From positions 1-46,927 of the IMG/VR virus record IMGVR_UViG_3300018082_000002: DNA of 46,927 bases, one strand, 5' to 3'. The notes beneath the pieces were generated by a model. It saw only the letters and a list, made by a program, of their open reading frames with translations, was not told the origin of the DNA and did not search any database. Positions 1 through 7,216 of this stretch are shown in pieces; position 1 is the stretch's first letter; the number at the start of each line of letters is the position of its first letter. Position numbers and translations under genes: made by a program. Source of the DNA: a virus.

Positions 1-123
1 CCGAGAAAGCACTCGGAATAGGAGGAATTAGATTTGTTAGAGCGTGTAACGGTGGAAATGAACCAAAATGGGATGAGAATTATGAATTGGCGAATGGGGT
101 AGGTAAAGTCATAAAGGTTCACG
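1..123. repeat. Left copy of 123-bp terminal direct repeat
   Basis: These bases are identical to the last 123 bases of the window (46805-46927). The open reading frame entering here continues in frame from the right end. The simplest reading is a circular or circularly permuted genome whose assembly overlaps itself. A short physical terminal repeat is possible but less likely, because the repeat lies inside a gene. Confidence 0.95.
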
Positions 124-209
124 TTTCTAACTCACTTTACAATGGTAGAGTGAAGAACGAGGTTGATGATTATGATACCCCTGACCCAAGTTTCAAAATA
201 CAAGATTAG
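1..209 (+). CDS. C-terminal part of putative ssDNA-binding protein (gene crosses the joint)
   Basis: The frame enters at base 3 and ends at TAG 207-209. Joined to the N-terminal part at 46615, with the repeat counted once, it gives a protein of about 132 residues. The C-terminal part contains NSLYNGRVKNEVDDYDTPDP, which resembles the conserved 'YNGR..NEV..Y' tail segment of small phage proteins often annotated as DUF669/SSB-like. It follows a Sak4-like recombinase gene, and Sak4 annealing proteins commonly sit beside their SSB. The SSB role is inferred from context and this weak motif; no OB-fold signature was confirmed. Confidence 0.6.
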   Translation, partial: EKALGIGGIRFVRACNGGNEPKWDENYELANGVGKVIKVHVSNSLYNGRVKNEVDDYDTPDPSFKIQD

Positions 210-227
210 AAGCTAAAAATTACTGTT

Positions 228-683
228 ATGAACGTCGATATTCTAAACAGACTCAATTCTAAAACCATTAAATCAGAAAGTGGATGTTGGCTATGGCAAG
301 GTTCAATTGGTGGAGGAAATTACGGATACATCCGTTTTGATGGCATTGGTGAACTTGTTCACAGAATATCGGCGTTCTTATTTCTAGGGTATGATTTGGG
401 AAACCAAGCAAGGCAGGTAAATCATCAAACTTTTTGTCCAAACAAGCACTGCTGGAATCCTGAACATTTATATGTAGGAACTCAAAAAAGCAACATAGGA
501 GATATTTCAGTCAGGAAACCCAGGTCTAAACTACCACCCAAAACACATTGTAAGTTTGGGCACGAATATACAATGGAGAACATAATCGTAAATAGAGATA
601 AATCTAAAAACTGTAGATTGTGCCAAGCAGAGAGAAATAGAAAGTATAGGAAAAGATTAAAGTTAGGTAGAAAATCCGTGTAA
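228..683 (+). CDS. HNH endonuclease
   Basis: The 151-residue protein has the phage HNH/NUMOD-type pattern. CWLWQGSIGGGNYGYI is near residues 20-35, a VHR histidine near 44, and VNHQTFCPNKHCWNPEHLYVG near 64-84, where the Asn-His core, paired cysteines and final Asn-Pro-Glu-His form the metal-bound active site. A C-terminal Cys-rich KTHCKFGH...CRLCQ element and a basic tail (RKYRKRLK) probably bind DNA. Free-standing genes of this family are usually homing endonucleases. It lies 18 bases after the SSB candidate and could be a mobile insertion in the replication operon. It could alternatively be a packaging-associated HNH protein, but it is far from the terminase. Confidence 0.85.
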   Translation: MNVDILNRLNSKTIKSESGCWLWQGSIGGGNYGYIRFDGIGELVHRISAFLFLGYDLGNQARQVNHQTFCPNKHCWNPEHLYVGTQKSNIGDISVRKPRSKLPPKTHCKFGHEYTMENIIVNRDKSKNCRLCQAERNRKYRKRLKLGRKSV

Positions 684-718
684 ATCTCTTCTAAGTTAAA
701 ATATATCGGCGTAATTTT

Positions 719-937
719 ATGCCTGAGAATAGATTACAAAAGTGTAGAGAATCATATCCAGAACTACACTGCAAGCACGTTTTCATATTCAAGATGCAAT
801 CTGATATAGCCCCATTTATAAACGCAGATGGCACAAGAACTACTATCAAAATCTGTATAGACTGTGGACTAGTAGAATCTTACACCAGAACGCAAGAAAA
901 ATTTAAGGAAGAACTTGCTAAATCTTTTGGAAGTTAA
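719..937 (+). CDS. Small protein of unknown function, partial zinc-ribbon character
   Basis: This 72-residue protein was not matched to a family. It has two single cysteines early (KCRES and LHCKH) and an ICIDCGLV CxxC near residue 47, consistent with one zinc site. The C-terminus is a charged helix. Its end overlaps the next gene by 23 bases in another frame. No strong Shine-Dalgarno precedes the ATG. Confidence 0.6.
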   Translation: MPENRLQKCRESYPELHCKHVFIFKMQSDIAPFINADGTRTTIKICIDCGLVESYTRTQEKFKEELAKSFGS

Positions 938-1178
938 GAAAAGAATTAAATCAGATAAGCATTGGGCGGCGCGTGTCGTAGACGTGGACATTTTTCATAG
1001 ACATTTCCTATTGACTCGAAATGATTGGTCAATAAGGAAAACTGCAAAACTATTAAAAATGTGTGCTAGCACGATATGTGAAGATTTAATGCTTGCCGAA
1101 TATCTTACCTCAGACCAATCGTTGGAAAGATTCAAGAGTAGGACTGAAGCCTTGCGATATGTGAGGAATGATGGCTAA
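915..1178 (+). CDS. Helix-turn-helix protein, ParB-core-like
   Basis: Translation probably begins at the TTG at 915, which has AAGGAAG five bases upstream; the next possible start is TTG 927. The 87-residue product contains WSIRKTAKLLKMCASTICED (about residues 38-57), a plausible helix-turn-helix. It is followed by a SDQSLERFKSRTEALRYVR segment of the kind found in small phage HTH proteins. Likely a DNA-binding regulator or partition-like protein; its target is unknown. It overlaps the genes on both sides, so it is part of the same transcript. Confidence 0.55.
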   Translation: MLNLLEVKKRIKSDKHWAARVVDVDIFHRHFLLTRNDWSIRKTAKLLKMCASTICEDLMLAEYLTSDQSLERFKSRTEALRYVRNDG

Positions 1179-1560
1179 ATGGAAGGTGTTATGTTGCGGA
1201 GATAGGAACTGGAATGATTGGAAACCAATTAATTCAGTATTAGAAGAATTAAAATCACCAACTAGAGATATAGTAGTAATTCATGGTAAAGCGCGCGGCG
1301 CTGATTCAATGTGCGGATTTATTGCAAATAAGCTAGGTTATGAGGTTAAGGAGTACAAAGCAGATTGGGAACAATATGGCAAAGCCGCTGGTCCAATTCG
1401 TAATAGACAAATGTTGCAAGAGCATAAGACAGATGAACCAATTCAAGAGGTAATTGCTTTTCACGACGACATTGAACAAAGTAAAGGCACTAAGAATATG
1501 ATTGAGCAGGCTCAAAAACATGGGATTAGAGTTAGACTAATTACTTCGGATTCATACTGA
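1168..1560 (+). CDS. SLOG-superfamily protein (YspA / DUF2493)
   Basis: The 130-residue protein carries the DUF2493/YspA signature: CGDRNWNDW near residue 10, VIHGKARGADSM near 37-48, and AGPIRNRQML near 73-82. This Rossmann-like fold belongs to the SLOG superfamily, whose members bind nucleotides or NAD-derived ligands, for example in bacterial immune systems. The ATG at 1171 is an alternative start. It is directly followed by a NADAR-domain gene one base after its stop. The pair suggests a function in NAD/ADP-ribose chemistry, possibly counter-defence. Family assignment is strong; the ligand is unknown. Confidence 0.85.
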   Translation: MMAKWKVLCCGDRNWNDWKPINSVLEELKSPTRDIVVIHGKARGADSMCGFIANKLGYEVKEYKADWEQYGKAAGPIRNRQMLQEHKTDEPIQEVIAFHDDIEQSKGTKNMIEQAQKHGIRVRLITSDSY

Positions 1561-1561
1561 T

Positions 1562-1981
1562 ATGAAGCAAGTAGAACAATTTACCAACGATTATGAATGG
1601 TTAAGCAATTTTTATCCAGTGTTAATCTGGTTGGACCATATATCATATGGAAGTGTAGAACATGCTTATCAAGCTGCAAAGAGTTTAGATGCAGTGTATA
1701 GGGATTTAATCAAAAGTTGCCAGACAGCTAATTTAGCTAAGCAGTTAGGGAAGAAAATTAGATTAAGACCTAACTGGGACTCAATTAAGCTAGAAATAAT
1801 GTTCGGGTTGTTAAGACAGAAATTTAGTAATCCGGAATTAAAACAAAAATTACTTGGAACTAAAGGTATAGAACTTATAGAGGGTAATTGGTGGAATGAT
1901 ACATATTGGGGAGTGTGTAATGGTCATGGAGAAAATAAACTTGGCAAGCTAATAATGAAAGTTAGAGAGGAATTAGAATGA
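1562..1981 (+). CDS. NADAR-domain protein (YbiA-like ADP-ribose/N-glycosidase family)
   Basis: The 139-residue protein shows the full NADAR/YbiA pattern: YEWLSNFYPV near residue 11, SVEHAYQAAKSLD near 30-42, and WWNDTYWGVCNGHGENKLGK near 113-131. The domain cleaves N-glycosidic bonds to ribose phosphate or ADP-ribose. Members paired with DarT-type toxins remove ADP-ribose from guanine in DNA. In a phage this could reverse host ADP-ribosylation of its DNA or degrade a signalling nucleotide; that role is inference. It is coupled to the SLOG gene upstream and overlaps the next small gene by ATGA. Confidence 0.9.
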   Translation: MKQVEQFTNDYEWLSNFYPVLIWLDHISYGSVEHAYQAAKSLDAVYRDLIKSCQTANLAKQLGKKIRLRPNWDSIKLEIMFGLLRQKFSNPELKQKLLGTKGIELIEGNWWNDTYWGVCNGHGENKLGKLIMKVREELE

Positions 1982-2073
1982 TAGATAAACCTTGGCTCTG
2001 CTATTGTGGAACTAAGAATCATCCAAAGAATGATAAGTGTGTAATGTGTGGAAGAAAGTTAGGTGAGAAATGA
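1978..2073 (+). CDS. 31-residue zinc-ribbon microprotein
   Basis: The ATG overlaps the NADAR stop (ATGA) and its own stop overlaps the next start (ATGA), a strong sign that it is translated. The 31-residue product has CYCG near residue 8 and CVMCGRKLG near residue 21. These two closely spaced cysteine pairs form a minimal zinc ribbon. The role is unknown. Confidence 0.65.
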   Translation: MIDKPWLCYCGTKNHPKNDKCVMCGRKLGEK

Positions 2074-2276
2074 ATATAATACCAGACAATGGAATAACAA
2101 TATTAGACCCAACAATGGAAAAAAATGAAATAAGGATTATAAAATCTCACGCAGAGGTCTTGGGATTTGAAATAAAAAATGAAACAGGCAAACATTTATA
2201 TGTTGAAGTTGAATGGGATTATTCCTCGAAAGCTTCTGAGATTTACTCAATCAAGAAATTAATAATTAGGCAATGA
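2070..2276 (+). CDS. Small protein of unknown function
   Basis: The 68-residue acidic-to-neutral protein (starts MNIIPDNGITILD) has no recognised motif. It is locked between the zinc microprotein and the polymerase by ATGA overlaps on both sides. Alternating hydrophobic residues (IRIIKSHAEVLGFEI, LYVEVEW) suggest a small beta-rich fold. Confidence 0.6.
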   Translation: MNIIPDNGITILDPTMEKNEIRIIKSHAEVLGFEIKNETGKHLYVEVEWDYSSKASEIYSIKKLIIRQ

Positions 2277-4723
2277 TAGACGATAGACACAAAATATTAG
2301 TCCCAGGTAGGGGTTCAGTTTCTTCTAAGATAATTGTAGTTGGAGAAGCGCCGGCACAAAGAGAAATTGAAGAAGGAAAGTGTTTTGTTGGTCCATCAGG
2401 TCACCTATTAGATGAAATGTTAGATACTGTTGGAATAGATAAAAATGAAGTCTACTTCACAAATGCTATCAAATATATGCTAGGCCCATCAGAGGACCAA
2501 TATGGAAGAAAATATTCTCCACAATCAAGATGTGAACATATTGGACAAGACTGGAATGAGCAAATAGAATTTCTAGGAAATGAAATATCAGCACTAGACC
2601 CTAACATTATTATAGCACTTGGTGGCACAGCACTACAGGCATTATGCAATAAGCCTTTTAATAGTATTAGGAAGTGGCGTGGCTCCGTAATATTGGGAAT
2701 GGGACACAAAGTAATACCTACATTCCATCCTGCTGGATTATTTCATCAGAAAGACTCAGAAGAAAATAAGTATTGGATTAAGAATATAATTGAATTTGAC
2801 TTAGCAAGAGCACTTAAACAGTCCCAATTCAGAGAATTTAGGTATCCAGAAAGACTACTCCAAATCTGCTCTTCAACTGTGGATTTAACTAGATTTTTAG
2901 ATGACCATAGGTCAGAAGAATATCTAAGTATAGATATTGAAGCAATTAAATGCGTTCCAGTTTGTATAGGTTTAGCGTTTACTTCATGGCGTGGCATATC
3001 AGTTCCACTATGGGGAAAGACTGATATTTGTAAGATTTCAGATATGTCAGAAGCTGAACTGGTTAACATTTGGATGATTCTAGATAAACTACTGCGAGAC
3101 GAACGGTTTAAGAAAGTCGGTCAGAATTTCAAGTATGACCAAGATAAGATTAGAAGGTTAGGATTTAAGGTCAATAATTTCTATGCAGATACCATCCTAA
3201 TGAGTTCTTGTGTTAATCCAGAATTCCCAAAATCACTTGAATTTAACACTTCAATATACACCGAAGAACCTTATTACAAGGACGAGGGTGATGAGTTTAA
3301 TTATTCTAAGCATCCTATTTCTAACTTGTTCTACTATAACGCTCGTGATGCTTGCGTTACTGAGGAAGTTAGAGTTGGTCTCGATAAAGATTTATCTGAG
3401 CTTAACCTTAATAATTTCTATTATGACTTCTATCACAATTCTCACAGCCTTTTTCTTGATATCGAAAATTACGGAATAGCTATTGATGAGCAGGCGCGAG
3501 CAGATTTACTTCTGAAATACACACAATGGGAATTGAGACTTAAGTCAGACCTATACAAACTGACTGGAGTAGTAGTCAATCCCAATAGTCCTCAACAAGT
3601 AGCCAAACTTCTCTATGAAGTTTTTAGGTTGCCACTAAGAAAAGGAACTGGTGAGGAAGTTCTTACTGCAATATTAGCAAATACTGCTAAGAAACCAGAA
3701 CATATTCATGCGTTGAATATAATCCTAGAAGCGCGGCGCGTTAGAAAACAAAAAGGGACTTACATTTTAGCAAGGCCAGATTACGATGGTAGGATGAGAA
3801 CGTCTTATTTCATATGTGGTACTGAAACTGGCCGCCGTTCTACTCAAATGTTGAAACCACCCGTTCGTCCAGAAAAATGTGGTATTTCGTGGCATACCTT
3901 ATCTAAGCATGGTGATATAGGAAGTGACATTAGAAAGATGTATGTGCCTGATTCTAGCCTTATCTTTCTTAATTTAGACCAGAGTCAGGCCGAGGCGCGC
4001 ATCGTAGCACTGCTCTGTAACGACACCGAATTACTATCTCAGTTTGATAAAATTGACGTTCATGCTCTAATGGCTTCATATATATTCGGCGGTACTTGGT
4101 TTGACCACTCAAAGCAAAAACATGGACATGAAACTCCTGAGAGATTTATTGGTAAAACTGGAAAGCACATGACGAATTATGATGCTGGAAAGCATAAAGT
4201 AATGGAAACAATTAATACTGATGCTAGAAAATATGGTATTCCAATTAATATAAGTGAGTGGAAAGCTGGAAAAATCCTTGATACTTTGCATGAGAAGAAT
4301 CCAAAAATTAGGCAGATATTCCATACTGAAATACAAGCAATTGCTGGAAAAAGAATTTTGGAGAATCCTTTTGGGAGAAAAAGAATTTTTTACGAAAGAT
4401 ATGGAGATGATTTATTCAAGGAAATGTACGCTCATATTCCGCAAGCAACTGTTGCAGATAATACATTAAGGGCCATGCTAGATGTAAGAAAAGAATTTAG
4501 GAAACATGTTATTATAGTAGGAGAATCCCATGATGCTTTCTTGTGTCAAGTTGACAAACAGGAAATAGATGACTTAGCGCCGCAGATTAAATCTATAGTG
4601 GAAAAAGAAATAGATTTTAGTCAGTGCAGTTTACCACGAGGAAAGCTATTAATTCCTTGGGACCTCGAAATTGGTGAAAACTATAAAGATTTAAGCAAGT
4701 TGAAAATGGAGATAGCTGCATGA
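2273..4723 (+). CDS. Fusion of UDG-like domain and family A DNA polymerase with 3'-5' exonuclease
   Basis: The 816-residue replicative polymerase has three parts. Residues about 8-165 are a uracil-DNA-glycosylase-like domain (VVGEAPAQREIEEGKCFVGP near 22; TFHPAG near 150), but without the N-terminal CxxC of iron-sulphur family 4 enzymes. Residues about 215-365 hold the proofreading exonuclease, with all motifs present: SIDIEA (about 219), GQNFKYDQD (about 283), YNARDACV (about 356). Residues about 400-816 are the polymerase: motif A LNLDQSQAEAR (about 566), the motif B region around GKHMTNYDAGKHKV, and motif C GESHDAF (about 751). Motif C has HDA where HDE is usual, so the second carboxylate is missing. 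N-terminal UDG-like fusions are known in phage polymerases, e.g. SPO1. ATGA overlaps join it to both neighbours. Confidence 0.95.
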   Translation: MIDDRHKILVPGRGSVSSKIIVVGEAPAQREIEEGKCFVGPSGHLLDEMLDTVGIDKNEVYFTNAIKYMLGPSEDQYGRKYSPQSRCEHIGQDWNEQIEFLGNEISALDPNIIIALGGTALQALCNKPFNSIRKWRGSVILGMGHKVIPTFHPAGLFHQKDSEENKYWIKNIIEFDLARALKQSQFREFRYPERLLQICSSTVDLTRFLDDHRSEEYLSIDIEAIKCVPVCIGLAFTSWRGISVPLWGKTDICKISDMSEAELVNIWMILDKLLRDERFKKVGQNFKYDQDKIRRLGFKVNNFYADTILMSSCVNPEFPKSLEFNTSIYTEEPYYKDEGDEFNYSKHPISNLFYYNARDACVTEEVRVGLDKDLSELNLNNFYYDFYHNSHSLFLDIENYGIAIDEQARADLLLKYTQWELRLKSDLYKLTGVVVNPNSPQQVAKLLYEVFRLPLRKGTGEEVLTAILANTAKKPEHIHALNIILEARRVRKQKGTYILARPDYDGRMRTSYFICGTETGRRSTQMLKPPVRPEKCGISWHTLSKHGDIGSDIRKMYVPDSSLIFLNLDQSQAEARIVALLCNDTELLSQFDKIDVHALMASYIFGGTWFDHSKQKHGHETPERFIGKTGKHMTNYDAGKHKVMETINTDARKYGIPINISEWKAGKILDTLHEKNPKIRQIFHTEIQAIAGKRILENPFGRKRIFYERYGDDLFKEMYAHIPQATVADNTLRAMLDVRKEFRKHVIIVGESHDAFLCQVDKQEIDDLAPQIKSIVEKEIDFSQCSLPRGKLLIPWDLEIGENYKDLSKLKMEIAA

Positions 4724-4950
4724 TTCAATCAATATGTATAGAGTATAAGCAGATTGGAGCTGAATTTGAAAGATGGAAATTGTATAAATATGTTTCTATT
4801 CACGAGGAAGAATCTGGAACTTCCGAAATTCTTCTATTGAGAAAAGCTTTTGGAATTTTCTATGAATTTAGGGCTGTTGTATTTATAACTGAGCCAATAG
4901 CAATTAAGATATATAACAGAAAAATTCAAGATTGGGTAGAACAAAAATGA
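4720..4950 (+). CDS. Small protein of unknown function
   Basis: The 76-residue product overlaps the polymerase stop by ATGA, so it is probably translated from the same message. It is rich in alternating hydrophobic and charged residues (EILLLRKAFGIFYEFRAVVF), consistent with a small alpha/beta protein. No family was recognised. Confidence 0.6.
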   Translation: MIQSICIEYKQIGAEFERWKLYKYVSIHEEESGTSEILLLRKAFGIFYEFRAVVFITEPIAIKIYNRKIQDWVEQK

Positions 4951-5204
4951 ATCCACAAGATTTAATAGAACTTAGAGAACTATTAAGAAAGAAATTTAGA
5001 GAACATGATTTTTGTATTGGCGAAGAAGAAGTAGAAAAAGTATTTAGAGAACTTCTTAGTGAACCAGAACCAATTGAATCATCTAATCCAGGACCTGGTC
5101 TATCACCAGAAGAATTTTCTAGTTTAATGGAAACTCACATAAAAGATATTAAGAATGTATTTGATAAAGACAGCACTTTTTATAGATATATGACAAAGAA
5201 ATGA
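4947..5204 (+). CDS. Small acidic helical protein of unknown function
   Basis: The start at ATG 4947 overlaps the preceding stop (ATGA) and is preferred over the upstream in-frame ATG at 4932. The 85-residue protein is acidic and probably helical (LIELRELLRKKFREHDF, EEVEKVFRELL), with a Pro/Ser linker (PEPIESSNPGPGLSPEE). No family was recognised. Confidence 0.6.
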   Translation: MNPQDLIELRELLRKKFREHDFCIGEEEVEKVFRELLSEPEPIESSNPGPGLSPEEFSSLMETHIKDIKNVFDKDSTFYRYMTKK

Positions 5205-5207
5205 AAT

Positions 5208-5396
5208 ATGATTTCATTAGATGCAAAGACTAAAAATCTAAAAGTAACTTTGGAATTGAGATATGATGGAGTAACTAAACAAGTATTCACTACTCCAAAA
5301 TATGCTCTAGAAAAGCGGCTTCAAGCAGTAATGGTAGGATTACGTTCCGAGTTGGTAATGTTTCTAACAGAAGTGGAGAAAGAAATTGGAGATTAG
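5208..5396 (+). CDS. Small protein of unknown function
   Basis: The 62-residue product starts three bases after the preceding stop. It has a beta-hairpin-like N-half (KNLKVTLELRYDGVTKQVF) and a helical C-half (ALEKRLQAVMVGLRSELVMF). No family was recognised. Its 3' end overlaps the next small TTG-started gene by 11 bases. Confidence 0.55.
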   Translation: MISLDAKTKNLKVTLELRYDGVTKQVFTTPKYALEKRLQAVMVGLRSELVMFLTEVEKEIGD

Positions 5397-5550
5397 ATGC
5401 CCATTTTGCAAAAATGATAGAGAAGATTTAATAGAGAAAGTAAGTGAATATAAACCATTTGAACTAGACAAGGGAAAGAAAGTTAGAATCATAACATATC
5501 TATGTGTGGTTTGTAGTAGGGAATTTGATATAGACCATGAGACAGAATAA
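5386..5550 (+). CDS. Zinc-ribbon small protein with TTG start
   Basis: The frame 5386-5550 encodes 54 residues with CPFCKND near residue 5 and CVVCSREFD near residue 41, a two-knuckle zinc ribbon. The TTG at 5386 has GGAG seven bases upstream; no in-frame ATG precedes the first cysteine pair, so TTG is inferred as the start. The stop overlaps the next ATG (TAATG), supporting coupled translation. Confidence 0.6.
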   Translation: MEIRCPFCKNDREDLIEKVSEYKPFELDKGKKVRIITYLCVVCSREFDIDHETE

Positions 5551-6740
5551 TGTCGTGGTTAAGCTTGCTTTTGGAACAAGTAAAGGAATATGAAAGTCCT
5601 ACTCCATTCTGGTATTGGTCGGGTCTTTCCACCTTAAGCGCCATCGCAAAAGATAGAGTATGGGTTGAAAGAAGTGGAAACCTTCAGGTATACCTTAACA
5701 TATATGTCCTACTTTTTGGACGTAGTGGAATTAGGAAAGGCCCACCAATAAACCTAGCAAAAGAGTTAGTAAAGAAGATTGGAAATACAAGAGTAATTTC
5801 AGGTAGGAGTTCAGTTGAAGCAATCGTAGAAGATTTAAAAGAAGTTCAGACTGACCAAGCTAGAAAAACAATTTTAACGGATTCATGCGGATTCATAGTA
5901 TCATCAGAATTTTCCAGTGGAATAGTCAGAAGTGAACAAGCCCTTACGACTTTGACAAATCTGTATGATAGACGATACAATGAAGGAGCATTTGATATTA
6001 GATTAATAAGAACAGGAAAGCAGACCTTAAAAAGTCCGACTATAACCATGTTAGGTGGTATAAATGAAGCACATTTTCAAAGTTTTATGGAAGACAAGGA
6101 TATAACAGGTGGATTCCTTGGTAGAACATTTGTAATCCATGCCAATGAAAAGAACAGAATTAATTCATTAATGTTTGAAATGGAGAATAAGATTGATGAG
6201 GAAAAACTGCTAGAGCACTTAAAGCTAGTCGAGAAGTTAAAGGGTCCATTGATAATTAGTGATGCTGGAAAAGTAACATATAATGCGTGGTATAATGACT
6301 TTTATAATGCTAATGTTGAGGACAAAACCGGAACACATGAAAGAATTGGAGATAGTGCCCTTAAAATCGCGGGTCTACTAAGTCTATCAAATGGAATCTC
6401 AATGGAAGTAACTCAGAAAGAAATAATGACTGGAATTGAGATGGCTGAGAAGTTAATTAATTCTGCGCGGCACGTAACTTTTACTTTACATGAAGAGGAA
6501 AGTCTATCCACTTTAAAAAAGAAGATATTGAAAATTCTGGTCAAGCGGCAAGACCACAAAATTACTGCAAGAAAGTTACTAGCAGAAATGCACGGAGTGA
6601 TGAACGCAGATGATTTAGTCAAGATTGGAGAGACACTTCAGCAAGGAGGATTAATCGACATCTATATGTTTGGAGATAATGTTATATATGAGATGAAAGA
6701 GGAAATAGTTAAAAAGCTTCAACACGCTATAGGAGAATAA
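5550..6740 (+). CDS. DUF3987-like ATPase, putative helicase/primase
   Basis: The 396-residue protein has the general plan of phage DUF3987 proteins. An N-terminal ESPTPFWYWSGLSTLSAIAK segment is followed by FGRSGIRKGPP near residue 58, where a P-loop is expected. Later come SSEFSSG near 118, TLTNLYDRRYNEGAF near 135, TMLGGINEAHF near 165 and GGFLGRTFV near 183. The P-loop is unusual (GRSGIRKGPP rather than GxxGxGKS/T). A C-terminal winged-helix-like region (residues about 320-390) may bind DNA. No other replicative helicase or primase was found, so it is the best candidate; this is inference. Confidence 0.65.
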   Translation: MSWLSLLLEQVKEYESPTPFWYWSGLSTLSAIAKDRVWVERSGNLQVYLNIYVLLFGRSGIRKGPPINLAKELVKKIGNTRVISGRSSVEAIVEDLKEVQTDQARKTILTDSCGFIVSSEFSSGIVRSEQALTTLTNLYDRRYNEGAFDIRLIRTGKQTLKSPTITMLGGINEAHFQSFMEDKDITGGFLGRTFVIHANEKNRINSLMFEMENKIDEEKLLEHLKLVEKLKGPLIISDAGKVTYNAWYNDFYNANVEDKTGTHERIGDSALKIAGLLSLSNGISMEVTQKEIMTGIEMAEKLINSARHVTFTLHEEESLSTLKKKILKILVKRQDHKITARKLLAEMHGVMNADDLVKIGETLQQGGLIDIYMFGDNVIYEMKEEIVKKLQHAIGE

Positions 6741-6741
6741 T

Positions 6742-6975
6742 ATGTTTGATAAGTACATACTAGAACAAGTTAGAAAAGACGCAGCAGAATATTTGGATGA
6801 ATCAATATACCCTAAAGTAGAGGTATTAGTTACAAACTATTTAGAGAAGATAATAGAAGATAGAGTTAGAGATGTTGCAAAGCAATTTTTTAAGGATAGG
6901 AATGAAGAGCTAGCTAAGACTCTCATTAAAATAATTGAATTATTAGCCATTGATAGGCTAAATAAAGGAGAATGA
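6742..6975 (+). CDS. Small helical protein of unknown function
   Basis: A good AGGAGAATAAT ribosome binding site precedes the ATG, and that leader recurs ahead of several genes here. The 77-residue protein is highly charged and predicted helical throughout (YLEKIIEDRVRDVAKQFFKD), possibly a coiled coil. No family was recognised. Confidence 0.6.
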   Translation: MFDKYILEQVRKDAAEYLDESIYPKVEVLVTNYLEKIIEDRVRDVAKQFFKDRNEELAKTLIKIIELLAIDRLNKGE

Positions 6976-6976
6976 T

Positions 6977-7207
6977 ATGCGCTGCAAGTTAACGCTGAAG
7001 AATAGTGAAACAGTTTTTACTTATGACTTAGATAAATTAGAATACGTAAAAAATGATGGCGAAGGAAATGAATATCTAATGGTATCTGGTATGCCCTTGA
7101 AACAAGTGACTAATAATGAATTTCCATTATCCAGAGGCAAAGTATTTGATAAATTCATATTTGGGTCCAAAACTGGCACTCCACCAAATACAATAGAATT
7201 TTATTAG
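6977..7207 (+). CDS. Small protein of unknown function
   Basis: The 76-residue product (MRCKLTLKNSETVFTYDLDK...) begins just after the preceding stop, with AGGAGAATGAT upstream. It looks beta-rich. No family was recognised. It shares the operon with the capsid-like mini gene that follows. Confidence 0.6.
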   Translation: MRCKLTLKNSETVFTYDLDKLEYVKNDGEGNEYLMVSGMPLKQVTNNEFPLSRGKVFDKFIFGSKTGTPPNTIEFY

Positions 7208-7216
7208 GAGAATAAT

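Noticed and set aside
4932-4946. Upstream ATG for the 4947 gene
   Set aside because: The internal ATG at 4947 makes an ATGA overlap with the previous stop, as elsewhere in this operon.
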